From the NCBI GenBank assembly GCA_020073385.1, contig JAIQFH010000038.1:1-64000 (forward strand): a DNA stretch of 64,000 nt, in the 5' to 3' direction. A model generated the notes under the pieces. That model was not told the origin of the DNA. It saw only the letters and a list, made by a program, of their open reading frames with translations, and did not search any database. Within the stretch, counting starts at the first letter, position 1; the number at the start of each line of letters is the position of its first letter. The translations under genes were made by a program, and so were the position numbers. Source of the stretch: Terriglobia bacterium. Lineage in GTDB: Bacteria > Acidobacteriota > Terriglobia > Terriglobales > Acidobacteriaceae. Shown in pieces: positions 49,900 through 57,767 of this stretch.

Positions 49900-50436
49900 A
49901 TGGCGGACGTTCGTCGAGGTCTCATCATCGTCAACACGGGACCCGGCAAGGGCAAGACCACCGCCGCCATGGGTACAGCGCTGCGTGCCGTCGGGCAGGG
50001 ACTGCGTGTGCTGATGCTGCAATTCCTGAAGGGCTCCTGGCACTACGGCGAACTCGATGCCGTGCAGGCGTTCGGCGACAAGTTCGTCATGAAGCAGATG
50101 GGTCGCGGCTTCGTGAAGGTGGGAGCCGAGAAGCCCGATCCGGAAGACGTGCGCTTGGTGGAAGAAGCCTGGGCTGAGGCGGACAAGGCGATTCAGTCGG
50201 GCGAATGGGATCTGGTGGTGCTCGACGAGATCAACTACGCCATCAGTTACGGCATGCTCGATCCGGCCAGAGTGGTGGACAGTCTTCGGAAGAAACCCGA
50301 GTTGGTGCATGTGATCTTGACGGGCCGCAATGCGCACCCGACAATTATCGAGATTGCTGATACGGTTACGGAGATGCGCCAGGTGAAGCATGCCTACGAG
50401 AAGGGCGTGATGGCGCAGAGAGGAATCGAATATTGA
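49900..50436 (+). CDS. cobO: Corrinoid adenosyltransferase (CobA/CobO/BtuR)
   Basis: A 178-residue ATP:cob(I)alamin adenosyltransferase making the adenosyl form of B12. The inverted P-loop GPGKGKT (14-20) sits in LIIVNTGPGKGKTTAAMG. Other family stretches: LMLQFLKGSWHYGEL, EAWAEADKAI, DLVVLDEINYAISYGML, VHVILTGRNAHPTIIEIAD and VTEMRQVKHAYEKGV. Full length for the family. No other cobalamin gene is near, which suggests salvage of corrinoids, but that is inference. Confidence 0.95.
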   Translation: MADVRRGLIIVNTGPGKGKTTAAMGTALRAVGQGLRVLMLQFLKGSWHYGELDAVQAFGDKFVMKQMGRGFVKVGAEKPDPEDVRLVEEAWAEADKAIQSGEWDLVVLDEINYAISYGMLDPARVVDSLRKKPELVHVILTGRNAHPTIIEIADTVTEMRQVKHAYEKGVMAQRGIEY

Positions 50437-50529
50437 TTGAGTAATTGGGAAATTTGGCAATTGGGCAATTGAAAATCCATGGTGTAACGGTTTTCAATTA
50501 CACAATTACCAAATTACGCAATCACTCAA
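50437..50529. repeat. AT-rich long inverted repeat between cobO and accD
   Basis: Arms 50437-50475 and 50491-50529 are 39 bases each and match at 33 positions, separated by 15 bases. Units such as TAATTGGG recur within the arms. It starts right after the cobO stop and ends 10 bases before the accD ATG; TTTTT follows at 50529-50533, so it can act as a terminator or attenuator. Confidence 0.8.
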
Positions 50530-50539
50530 TTTTTATCTT

Positions 50540-51382
50540 ATGGCTTGGTTTAAGCGCGAATCTGGCGAACTGGATACCTCGGGCGAAAAGAAGGTCCGCA
50601 CCGAAGGGTTGTGGGTGAAGTGTGAAAATTGCCGGCAGATCATATGGAAGAAGGATCTGGAGGAGAACATGAACGTCTGTCCGAAGTGCGACAAGCACTT
50701 CCGGATCGACGCTCGTACCCGGCTGGCCCAGTTGCTTGACGACAATCAGTACACCACAGTCGACGGGGATATTTCGTCGACTGACCCGCTCAAGTTCGTT
50801 GACTTGAAGCCTTATTCCTCGCGTTTGAAGCAGGCACAGCACGATACCGGGCTGAAGGACGCGGTGATCAATGCGCACGGCAAGCTGATGGGTCGCCCGG
50901 TGATTGCCAGCGTGATGGAATACTCGTTTATCGGCGGGAGCATGGGGGCTGTGGTCGGTGAGGCGATTACCCGTGCGGTGGAACGGGCAGCGGACACGCG
51001 CACGCCTTTGATCATCGTCTCGGCATCGGGCGGGGCGCGGATGATGGAGGGTGTGATCAGCCTGATGCAGCTGGCCAAGATATCGGCTGCTCTGGCTCGG
51101 TTGGATAAAACCGGAGTCCCTTACATTTCCCTTCTAACCGATCCTACGACCGGTGGGGTGACCGCCTCGTTCGCGATGCTGGGGGACTTGAACATCGCCG
51201 AACCGGGGGCGCTGATCGGATTTGCTGGTCCTCGCGTGATCGAGCAGACGATCCGGCAGAAGCTTCCGCCGGGGTTCCAGCGGAGCGAGTTTCTTCTCCA
51301 GCATGGGATGCTGGATGCCGTTGTGCCACGCAAACAGCTCAAACCCTACATCGCGCGGGCACTGGATTTCATGGCGGCGTGA
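50540..51382 (+). CDS. accD: Acetyl-CoA carboxylase carboxyltransferase subunit beta
   Basis: A 280-residue subunit that transfers carboxyl from biotin to acetyl-CoA together with AccA, giving malonyl-CoA for fatty acid synthesis. The zinc ribbon uses Cys28, Cys31, Cys47 and Cys50. The crotonase-like core has MEYSFIGGSMGAVVGEAI, IIVSASGGARMMEGVISLMQLAK, LLTDPTTGGVTASFA and GFAGPRVIEQTI. No ribosome binding site precedes the ATG, and a large hairpin occupies that place. folC follows, after the heptamer array. Confidence 0.96.
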   Translation: MAWFKRESGELDTSGEKKVRTEGLWVKCENCRQIIWKKDLEENMNVCPKCDKHFRIDARTRLAQLLDDNQYTTVDGDISSTDPLKFVDLKPYSSRLKQAQHDTGLKDAVINAHGKLMGRPVIASVMEYSFIGGSMGAVVGEAITRAVERAADTRTPLIIVSASGGARMMEGVISLMQLAKISAALARLDKTGVPYISLLTDPTTGGVTASFAMLGDLNIAEPGALIGFAGPRVIEQTIRQKLPPGFQRSEFLLQHGMLDAVVPRKQLKPYIARALDFMAA

Positions 51383-51393
51383 AGCGGGCGTCG

Positions 51394-51519
51394 GACCTCA
51401 GACCTCAGACCTCAGACCTCAGACCTCAGACCTCAGACCTCAGACCTCAGACCTCAGACCTCAGACCTCAGACCTCAGACCTCAGACCTCAGACCTCAGA
51501 CCTCAGACCTCAGACCTCG
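51394..51519 (+). repeat. Heptanucleotide tandem array (GACCTCA)17-18
   Basis: 126 bases of perfect 7-mers: 17 copies of GACCTCA and one final GACCTCG. All three frames stay open through it. The last 10 bases, CAGACCTCGG (51511-51520), have an inverse copy CCGAGGTCTG at 51614-51623. It lies between the accD stop and the folC start. Confidence 0.95.
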
Positions 51520-51641
51520 GGGAAACCAGTTTGCTTTTTCTGCCCGACTCGTTTGCCTGCGCCGATTTTCGCTGCGAAGACGTCTGCTGTAATCTGATGA
51601 TTCAAGCTAAGGTCCGAGGTCTGACGCCGGACGCCCGTCTT

Positions 51642-53000
51642 ATGTCCTACGAAACTGCAGTGGCGAGCATGTTTGCGCTTGGGCACGAGCTGGCTCATAT
51701 GCCGTCGCACAAGTTTGACTTGGCACACATGCGGGTGCTGCTACGGGCGTTGGAGCATCCGGAGTCGGCTTTCCCGAGCGTGCTTATTGCTGGCACGAAC
51801 GGTAAGGGCTCGACAGCGGCGACGCTGTCGTCGATCTTGCACGCATCGGGCTTGAAGACTGCACTCTACACTTCGCCGCATCTCATACGGATCAACGAAC
51901 GGATTTGCGTCAATGGGATCGAAATCGGTGATGACGACTTTGCCCGGCTGCATTGTGAGGTGGATCGCGTGGCCGAGCGGCTGATGAGCGACGGAGAGTT
52001 ACCCTGGCATCCCAGCTTCTTCGAGATGATGACGGCGATTGCCTTCCTGCATTTTGCGCGGGAGAGAGTGGATATCGCGGTACTGGAGGTTGGGATGGGG
52101 GGGCGGCTTGATGCCACGAATGTGGTCGAGCCATTAGTGAGCGTGATCGCCGACATATCGCTCGACCATCAAAAGTTCCTTGGAAATACGGTCGGCGAGA
52201 TTGCGCGGGAAAAAGCGGGAATCATTCGGGCGGGCGGCGTGGTTGTTACTCTCCCGCAACAGCCGGAAGCGAATGACGTCATCGGGAATACGATTCTTAA
52301 CCTGGGAGCAGTCGGAGTCAGCGCGGTCCAATACGTGCCGCCGGTATCACCTGGGAGCACCGAGTCCCGAGTGGTGAGTACCGAGAACAACTCCTGCCGG
52401 TCATGTTATCCGCTGCAGGTGATGGGCAAGCAGATTCTGGTCGAATCGCCGCTGGTTGGGCGGCATCAATTACGGAACGTAGCTCTGGCGATTGCCGCGG
52501 CCGAGGAACTGAGCAAGAAGGGGCTGGCCGGGATTACTCCCGAGTCTATTGAACAAGGAATTCGCGAGACACGGTGGCCGGGGCGGTTTCAGGTTCTGCC
52601 AGCGGGAGGCGGTTGGCCGGAAATTGTGCTGGATGTGGCGCATAATCCGGCAGGAGCGTGGGCACTGCGCTCAGCCCTTTCGGAGCGTTATGACGACCGT
52701 CCGCTGATTTTTGTTTTCGGGGCGATGCGCGACAAGGCAATCTCAGAGATGGCGGAGATTTTGTTTCCGCTGGCAGTGCGCGTGATCGCCACGCGACCCG
52801 ACAATCCAAGGGCGGCGTCCCCGGAGGAGATCCTGCAAGCAGGGAGCCGGACCGGCGCAGAGATCGAGGCGGTTTCGGAAGTAAGGGCGGCTCTCGAGCG
52901 GGCCCGGGGAAGCGCGGAGGCAGGAGAGTTGGTAGTGGTGACGGGTTCGATTTATCTGGTGGGTGAGGTGATAAGTCTCCTCCAGGCGGCGAGAGCTTAG
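51642..53000 (+). CDS. folC: Dihydrofolate synthase / folylpolyglutamate synthase
   Basis: A 452-residue Mur-ligase-like enzyme from ATG 51642 (MSYETAVASMFALGHELAHM). It attaches glutamate to dihydropteroate and folates. P-loop AGTNGKGST at 50-58, TSPHLIRINERICVNG, the Omega-loop region, VEVGMGGRLDATN-like VLEVGMGGRLDATNVV, SLDHQKFLGNTVGEIAREKAGI and VLDVAHNPAGAWAL. The reading frame is open upstream through the heptamer array into accD, but that part encodes only RPQTSDL repeats. accD-folC is a common operon order. Confidence 0.95.
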   Translation: MSYETAVASMFALGHELAHMPSHKFDLAHMRVLLRALEHPESAFPSVLIAGTNGKGSTAATLSSILHASGLKTALYTSPHLIRINERICVNGIEIGDDDFARLHCEVDRVAERLMSDGELPWHPSFFEMMTAIAFLHFARERVDIAVLEVGMGGRLDATNVVEPLVSVIADISLDHQKFLGNTVGEIAREKAGIIRAGGVVVTLPQQPEANDVIGNTILNLGAVGVSAVQYVPPVSPGSTESRVVSTENNSCRSCYPLQVMGKQILVESPLVGRHQLRNVALAIAAAEELSKKGLAGITPESIEQGIRETRWPGRFQVLPAGGGWPEIVLDVAHNPAGAWALRSALSERYDDRPLIFVFGAMRDKAISEMAEILFPLAVRVIATRPDNPRAASPEEILQAGSRTGAEIEAVSEVRAALERARGSAEAGELVVVTGSIYLVGEVISLLQAARA

Positions 53001-53035
53001 GAGCGCTGGGCGGAATTTTTCCTTAGAATGGAAGC

Positions 53036-53890
53036 GTGCAGGAAGTGAATTCATCAGTCGATCAGGTCGGAAGCGAGCAGGTGGAACATGGTGGGCAGCA
53101 GGCCGTGACGATCACTCGTCCGCGACAGAGTCCACATGCGGTTCCGGGATGCAGCTACGGTTGGCTGAGCCGGCTGCGATCTTACCTGATCATCGATCCT
53201 TTGATTTGGCTGTACACGCTCGTGCTGGGAGTGCTGGCGCTCCCCGGTGGACTATTTGACCGGAGTGGGCGGAGGCTGCACTGGTTCTCTTACGCCTGGT
53301 CGTGGCTCATCATGAAGACGATCTTTTCGCCGGTCACGGTTACCGGACTGGACAAGATCGACACATCCAAGCCTCACGTGTATGCGGCCAATCATGCTTC
53401 CGCGCTCGATATTCCGGTGCTGTACGTAAATCTGCCATTTCAATTTCGCATCGCGTTCAAGAAAGAGCTGCTGGCATATCCGGTGGTGGGCTGGCAACTG
53501 AAGCGTTCCGGTCAAATCTGTATTGACCAGCAGAATCCTTCTCATTCGATCAGCAGCATTCGAGCTGGGCTCAAGGGACTGAAAGAGGGCTTGCCGCTGG
53601 TGATTTTTCCTGAGGGTGGCCGTACTCCCAGTGGCGAGATTAAGCCGTTCCTGCCGGGAGCATTTTTCCTGGCGATTAAGGCGCAGGTCGACATTGTGCC
53701 GGTGGCACTGGTGGGTACCTACGAACTGCTGCCTATGGACACGTATCACATCAAGTGCCGGCCGCTGGAGATGCGCGTGGGCGAGCCCATCTCGACCACC
53801 GGGTTGACGATGCGGGACTTGGAAGCGCTTTCGGCAAAAGTGCAGAAGGCGATGGAAGATTTGTATTACCGATCGAATTCCGGGCTCTAG
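53036..53890 (+). CDS. plsC: 1-acyl-sn-glycerol-3-phosphate acyltransferase (PlsC-like)
   Basis: A 284-residue membrane-associated acyltransferase from GTG 53036. After a hydrophilic 45-residue N-terminus come hydrophobic segments (YLIIDPLIWLYTLVLGVLALPGG; WFSYAWSWLIMKTIF), then motif I NHASALD (His120, Asp125), motif II region FKKELLAYPVVGW, motif III FPEGGRTPSGE, and motif IV VPVALVGTYELLP. It should acylate lysophosphatidic acid to phosphatidic acid. It follows folC at 36 bases and accD upstream, a lipid-related grouping. Confidence 0.92.
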   Translation: MQEVNSSVDQVGSEQVEHGGQQAVTITRPRQSPHAVPGCSYGWLSRLRSYLIIDPLIWLYTLVLGVLALPGGLFDRSGRRLHWFSYAWSWLIMKTIFSPVTVTGLDKIDTSKPHVYAANHASALDIPVLYVNLPFQFRIAFKKELLAYPVVGWQLKRSGQICIDQQNPSHSISSIRAGLKGLKEGLPLVIFPEGGRTPSGEIKPFLPGAFFLAIKAQVDIVPVALVGTYELLPMDTYHIKCRPLEMRVGEPISTTGLTMRDLEALSAKVQKAMEDLYYRSNSGL

Positions 53891-53938
53891 AGCCATTCAC
53901 GGAATGTGTGAGCCAAAATTTCTACGCTTTCCCGAGGC

Positions 53939-54049
53939 TGTCATTCCGAGCGAAGCGAGGAATCCCTACCTCCAGTAGTCGCTTTGGGTAGGGATGCTTC
54001 GGCTCCGAACGAGTTCGCTACGCGACCTCGTTCTGCGCTCAGCATGACA
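53939..54049. repeat. Long palindromic repeat family D, copy 2
   Basis: Ends CTGTCATTCCGAGC and GCTCAGCATGACAC are inverse to each other. Inside is a second IR, GGAATCCCTACC/GGTAGGGAT, and ACGAGTTCGCTACGCG. It lies between two convergent genes. Confidence 0.7.
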
Positions 54050-54068
54050 CAGATGCTAACCTGGTTAA

Positions 54069-54869
54069 TCAGGCTGCCTTTCGACTCTCATCACAGAGTT
54101 GTTGATAGTGCTCGCGGCCACGCCGATAGCCTCTGGTGAACGGTTCTTCCACGTCCTTGCCAGGATATCTCCGCTGGACGTCTTCCAAAGCTGCATTCAT
54201 CTCGCCTGAAACCTGATCGAATTCCATCCAGCGGGTGCGGGCGTGCATGGCTGCCTGGAAGCCGAGACGGAAGAACTCTTCGTCCTCCCTGAAACTCCCA
54301 CCAGACTTCGCGTAACGACTTTCCTCGGAACTGCGCAATCCTGTCCACCATTGTTCGCGGGCGGCATCAACCGACTCGGCCCCCGCTTGTTTCAAAACCT
54401 CGCGAACCGAGGAGGCAGAGGGTTCGTCATCGGCGAGAGCGATCAGCACGCTGCGCCCCTTCCGCAGCGCGTCTTCGTAGACGAAGATCTCGTCTTCGGG
54501 AAGGCCTTCGTAACTGGACTTCTCGATCTTGCCGCCTGCTGCTGCGCCGACGGTGGCTCCGGCTGCGCCTAAGACGGCGGCGCCGAGCAATCCGAGAGCG
54601 GTGATCGGACCAACGCCGGGGATCAACGCCATCAGAACAGAACCACCAGTGATTCCGACGCCCCCGCCAAGCAAAGCACCTATGGCGGCGCCCATGCCGG
54701 GTTGCTCGGATGAATCAATGGGAACCGTCTGAATTTCTTTGTCCATATGATCCTGGCTGCCGGGGGTCAGAACGGTGAGCTTATCCAAGTGGATACCGGC
54801 CCGCTTCAGTTGATCGTAGGCGAGTTCAGCGGCTGTTCGCGTATCGAATATTCCGGTGACCGATTCCAT
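54069..54869 (-). CDS. Stress-related protein with glycine-zipper membrane segment
   Basis: A 266-residue protein from ATG 54869 (AAGGAG upstream). The first 45 residues, MESVTGIFDTRTAAELAYDQLKRAGIHLDKLTVLTP, resemble the start of YflT/general stress protein 17M-type domains. Residues about 60-115 form a Gly/Ala-rich zipper (GMGAAIGALLGGGVGITGG ... LGLLGAAVLGAAGATVGAAAGG) able to insert in membranes. The C-terminal third is charged and helical (FREDEEFFRLGFQAAMHARTRWMEFDQVSGEMNAALEDVQRRYPG). It is divergent from an ECF sigma factor gene, and may belong to its regulon. Confidence 0.82.
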   Translation of the reverse strand: MESVTGIFDTRTAAELAYDQLKRAGIHLDKLTVLTPGSQDHMDKEIQTVPIDSSEQPGMGAAIGALLGGGVGITGGSVLMALIPGVGPITALGLLGAAVLGAAGATVGAAAGGKIEKSSYEGLPEDEIFVYEDALRKGRSVLIALADDEPSASSVREVLKQAGAESVDAAREQWWTGLRSSEESRYAKSGGSFREDEEFFRLGFQAAMHARTRWMEFDQVSGEMNAALEDVQRRYPGKDVEEPFTRGYRRGREHYQQLCDESRKAA

Positions 54870-55024
54870 CTTTGTGCTCCTTGATGACAAGAAATCGCGA
54901 CTTGGATGCCGGTAACGCTACTACCAGCCGCCAGGAAATTCAAGAATTCGATATTCTTTGCGGCGTAACCTTTTCCGGACGACCACCGTTTAAGCTTGTG
55001 TAAGGCCCAACCGCGGAGAACTTA

Positions 55025-55570
55025 TTGAAGGCTCTGAAGAAAGAAGCGGACGAGCGGCTTCTAATCGAAGCTGCGCAGAAGGACCCCGCTCGCTTTGCGG
55101 ATCTTTATGAGCTCAATTTTGAGCGCGTCTATGCCTATTGCGTGAAACGGGTACAGGACCGCACCGAATCGGAAGACCTTACGGCGGAAGTATTTCATCA
55201 GGCGCTGGCGAACTTAAAGCGCTTCGAGTGGAGAGGGATTCCGTTTGCCGCGTGGCTGTTCCGGATTGCCGCAAATCTGATCTCCGACCGCTGGCAGAGA
55301 TCGGGCCGAGAGTTGGCGGATGACCAGGCGATCGAATCGGCACAGGTCAGTCCGAGGGAGATCGAGGAAGTGGAACGGCGGGCGACACTGTTCCGGCTGG
55401 TCGAGACTCTTCCGGCTGAACAGAAACGGGTAGTGATACTGAGATTCGTAGAACAGAAGAGCATCAAGGAAGTCGCCAGTGCAATTCGCAAGACTGAGGG
55501 GGCAGTGAAGCAGCTACAGTTCCGCGCGCTGAGCACGTTGAAGGCGCGCATGGAGGGTGCCGATGCCTAA
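55025..55570 (+). CDS. ECF-type RNA polymerase sigma factor
   Basis: A 181-residue sigma-70 group 4 protein from TTG 55025 (GGAGAA 6 bases upstream). Region 2 (about 24-95): FADLYELNFERVYAYCVKRVQDRTESEDLTAEVFHQALANLKRF ... WLFRIAANLISDRWQR. Region 4 (about 122-175): LFRLVETLPAEQKRVVILRFVEQKSIKEVASAIRKTEGAVKQLQFRALSTLK. There is no C-terminal extension. The downstream gene overlaps it by 8 bases and carries an anti-sigma-like N-terminus, so they form a regulatory pair. Neighbouring stress genes are likely targets. Confidence 0.92.
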   Translation: MKALKKEADERLLIEAAQKDPARFADLYELNFERVYAYCVKRVQDRTESEDLTAEVFHQALANLKRFEWRGIPFAAWLFRIAANLISDRWQRSGRELADDQAIESAQVSPREIEEVERRATLFRLVETLPAEQKRVVILRFVEQKSIKEVASAIRKTEGAVKQLQFRALSTLKARMEGADA

Positions 55571-57047
55571 GCGCTCTCTACATCCGGGAGGCGGCGACCA
55601 GAAAAAGATCGATCAGCTCAATCAGGCTGTCGAGAAGATGCTGGCGCGAAATGACGGGCGGGTCACGAAAGCGGGGACGGAGATCGAGCCACTGGTGCGC
55701 ATCGCGGCGGACTTGCGCAATCTGCCGAGTGCGAGTTTCAAGGCACGATTGAAATCCGAATTAGGAGGCAAGAAACGTATGTCCACCGTTGCCGAGCCCG
55801 TAGCGTCCGTCCGCGTGACTGCATCACCAAGGTTAGCGTTCCGAGATCCTGCCAAAGCCATCGAGTTCTACCAGCGCACGTTGGGAGCAAAAGAGGCGTT
55901 CCGTTTCCAGGTTGGCGATAGCATTCCGCACGCCGAGCTGATGATCGGTGATTCGACCATTGATGTAGCTGGCGAATGGCCCGAGGGAGGCCGTTTCAGC
56001 GCCGAGACGCTGGGGCACTCGCCAATCTCGATTTCCGTAGAGGTCCCTGATGTGGACGCATTTGTGGAACATGCCGTGGCGGAAGGTATGACGCTGGTGC
56101 GTGCACCCAAAGATCAGTTCTACGGACACCGTGACGCTACCTTGCAGGACCCCTTCGGCTACACCTGGGCCGTGTACACCGTGAAAGAGGAAATGTCGGT
56201 GGAAGAGATGCACCGGCGAATGAAGGGAATGACCCACGGGCCTGAAGGCGGGAAGGTTGATGAAGCAAAAGGCGTCGATCCAGTTCGGCATGGCTTCCGC
56301 ATGGTGACGCCGTATCTGGTCGCCGAAGATGGCCTTGCGCTTCTGGAGTTTGCCAAGAACGGCCTCGGGGCTGAGGAACTCATGCGAGCGGTGATGCCTA
56401 ACGGGGTGCATGGTGAGGTGCGAATCGGAGATAGCACGGTGATGATGGGCGGCGGTATTGCTGGTAAGAAACTCGCCGGCCCGTTGCAGCCGGGTGCGCT
56501 TCACATCTACGTGGAAGATGCGGACGCAGTCACCGGGAAAGCTGTGGCGGCCGGAGCGACGCTTATTGATGAGCTTCGCGATCAGGAGTACGGGGAGCGT
56601 TCGAGCACTGTGAAAGACCCGGCCGGCAACTTTTGGTATATCGCGACGGCGAAGGGTGAAAGCTATGTCCCCAAAGGCCTGCACAGCGTGAATCCGTACC
56701 TGCACCCGCGGCGCGCCGAACCGCTGATCAGTTTCCTCAAGCGGGCGTTTGGTGCGGAGGAAGTGGCGAAGTACGCGTCGCCGGATGGCGTGGTACACCA
56801 TGCCGTGATTCGCGTGGGAGATTCAGTTCTGGAGATGGGTGAAGCGCATGGGAAGTACGAGACCATGCCGGCCATGTTCTACCTCTATGTACCGAACATG
56901 GAGGATGTCTATCGCCAGGCTCTGGCATCTGGTGCCACGTCGTTCCAGGAGCCGACAGATCAGCCTTACGGAGATCGCACCGCCGCCGTGAGGGATGCGT
57001 TCGGCAACAAGTGGTACATCGCGACACACGTGAAGGACGTCAGCTAA
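55563..57047 (+). CDS. Putative sigma-partner protein fused to three VOC (glyoxalase-fold) domains
   Basis: About 494 residues from ATG 55563 (GGAGGG 5 bases upstream), overlapping the sigma gene stop. Residues 1-75 (KKIDQLNQAVEKMLARNDG...EIEPLVRIAADLRNLPSASFKARLKSELGG) resemble the N-terminal module usually joined to anti-sigma or zinc-finger regions next to acidobacterial ECF factors. Three VOC domains follow at about 85-205, 245-365 and 378-490, each with paired beta-alpha-beta-beta-beta units (AFRDPAKAIEFYQRTLGAKEAF; DPFGYTWAVYT; DPAGNFWYIAT; DAFGNKWYIAT). No membrane segment. Small-molecule sensing by the VOC domains is inferred. Confidence 0.82.
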   Translation: MPKRSLHPGGGDQKKIDQLNQAVEKMLARNDGRVTKAGTEIEPLVRIAADLRNLPSASFKARLKSELGGKKRMSTVAEPVASVRVTASPRLAFRDPAKAIEFYQRTLGAKEAFRFQVGDSIPHAELMIGDSTIDVAGEWPEGGRFSAETLGHSPISISVEVPDVDAFVEHAVAEGMTLVRAPKDQFYGHRDATLQDPFGYTWAVYTVKEEMSVEEMHRRMKGMTHGPEGGKVDEAKGVDPVRHGFRMVTPYLVAEDGLALLEFAKNGLGAEELMRAVMPNGVHGEVRIGDSTVMMGGGIAGKKLAGPLQPGALHIYVEDADAVTGKAVAAGATLIDELRDQEYGERSSTVKDPAGNFWYIATAKGESYVPKGLHSVNPYLHPRRAEPLISFLKRAFGAEEVAKYASPDGVVHHAVIRVGDSVLEMGEAHGKYETMPAMFYLYVPNMEDVYRQALASGATSFQEPTDQPYGDRTAAVRDAFGNKWYIATHVKDVS

Positions 57048-57059
57048 AAGAAGAAAATA

Positions 57060-57082
57060 GGGAGGGCCGACCGGGCCCTCCC
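57060..57082 (-). terminator. Terminator between convergent VOC and csbD genes
   Basis: GGGAGGGCC (57060-57068) pairs with GGCCCTCCC (57074-57082), loop GACCG. On the minus strand it is followed by CTATTTTCTTCTTTT, so it terminates the csbD transcript and perhaps both. Confidence 0.85.
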
Positions 57083-57106
57083 GTAATACCGCCTGAACGT
57101 TACTGT

Positions 57107-57361
57107 CTAGCTAGCCTTCCGACGCAGAGCCGCCGATTCCTCATCATCAGGGTCCGTTGAGTTGTCGACGTCGTCATCTGCGCGGCGGGGTTTGGGCTTC
57201 ACCGCATCTTTCGCTTTGCCCCAGGCATTCTGGACCTTGCCTTCCGCTTGCTTCATGGTTCCCTTCGCCTGAGCGTCGGTGTCTCCGGTCCATTCACCAA
57301 CTTGGCGTTCGACGCGACCGGCGATGTCTTTTACTTTTCCCTTGGTACGATCTTCATTCAT
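57107..57361 (-). CDS. CsbD-family stress protein
   Basis: An 84-residue hydrophilic protein from ATG 57361 with GGAGGGAATC just upstream. The CsbD pattern is clear: MNEDRTKGKVKDIAGRVERQVGEWTGDTDAQAKGTMKQAEGKVQNAWGKAKDAVK. The tail is acidic with DDDVDNSTDPDDEE. CsbD proteins accumulate in general stress or stationary phase in many bacteria; the biochemical role is not known. It lies in the ECF-sigma stress cluster and is followed upstream by a DUF5670-like gene on the same strand. Confidence 0.92.
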   Translation of the reverse strand: MNEDRTKGKVKDIAGRVERQVGEWTGDTDAQAKGTMKQAEGKVQNAWGKAKDAVKPKPRRADDDVDNSTDPDDEESAALRRKAS

Positions 57362-57390
57362 GATTCCCTCCGATGAATTCAAGGGCAGGT

Positions 57391-57573
57391 TCACCCTTGT
57401 GTTTCGGACCCGACTAGCTTGCGCGTCAAACCACCGGACTTCTGCCCTGAATCACGCGGATCAGGACAACGATGATGGCGACGCAAGATGTGAATGAATC
57501 CTCCCAGCGTGTAGGAGCTGACCATTCCCAACAACCAAAGGATCAGAAGCAATACTGCAATTGTCCAAAGCAT
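57391..57573 (-). CDS. DUF5670-like (lmo0937-type) small membrane protein, frameshifted
   Basis: The gene starts at ATG 57573 with GGAGGG 8 bases upstream and encodes MLWTIAVLLLILWLLGMVSSYTLGGFIHIL, the first half of the lmo0937-type two-helix protein. From about 57483 the frame reads RRHHRCPDPRDSGQKSG, while another frame from the same place reads VAIIVVLIRVIQGRSPVV and stops at 57426. That is the expected second helix and conserved IQGR end. So a small deletion (2 or 5 bases) or 1-base insertion broke the frame. It is in the stress cluster next to csbD. Confidence 0.75.
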   Translation of the reverse strand: MLWTIAVLLLILWLLGMVSSYTLGGFIHILRRHHRCPDPRDSGQKSGGLTRKLVGSETQG

Positions 57574-57767
57574 CGATCTGGCCCTCCGAATAGGCGAGTC
57601 ACTGGCTTTCCGAGGCAGACTAACGGCACGCGGGAGCACGGGCCATCCGTGAAACGGAGTAAGCGGGCAGTTGGGTTTCCCTAATGATTAGTGAGGCGCG
57701 TACGTTTGACCCTCTGGAATCTACTCCCATAAACTGAAGGATTCAGGATCACTACAGGGTTCCCTTT

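Noticed and set aside
51303-51641. A long open frame from inside accD through the heptamer array into folC (565 codons)
   Set aside because: The upstream part overlaps accD and encodes only RPQTSDL repeats; FolC homology begins at the ATG 51642.
57660-57767. T-box leader ahead of thrS
   Set aside because: Only about 100 bases are available, with no T-box consensus or terminator/antiterminator pair.
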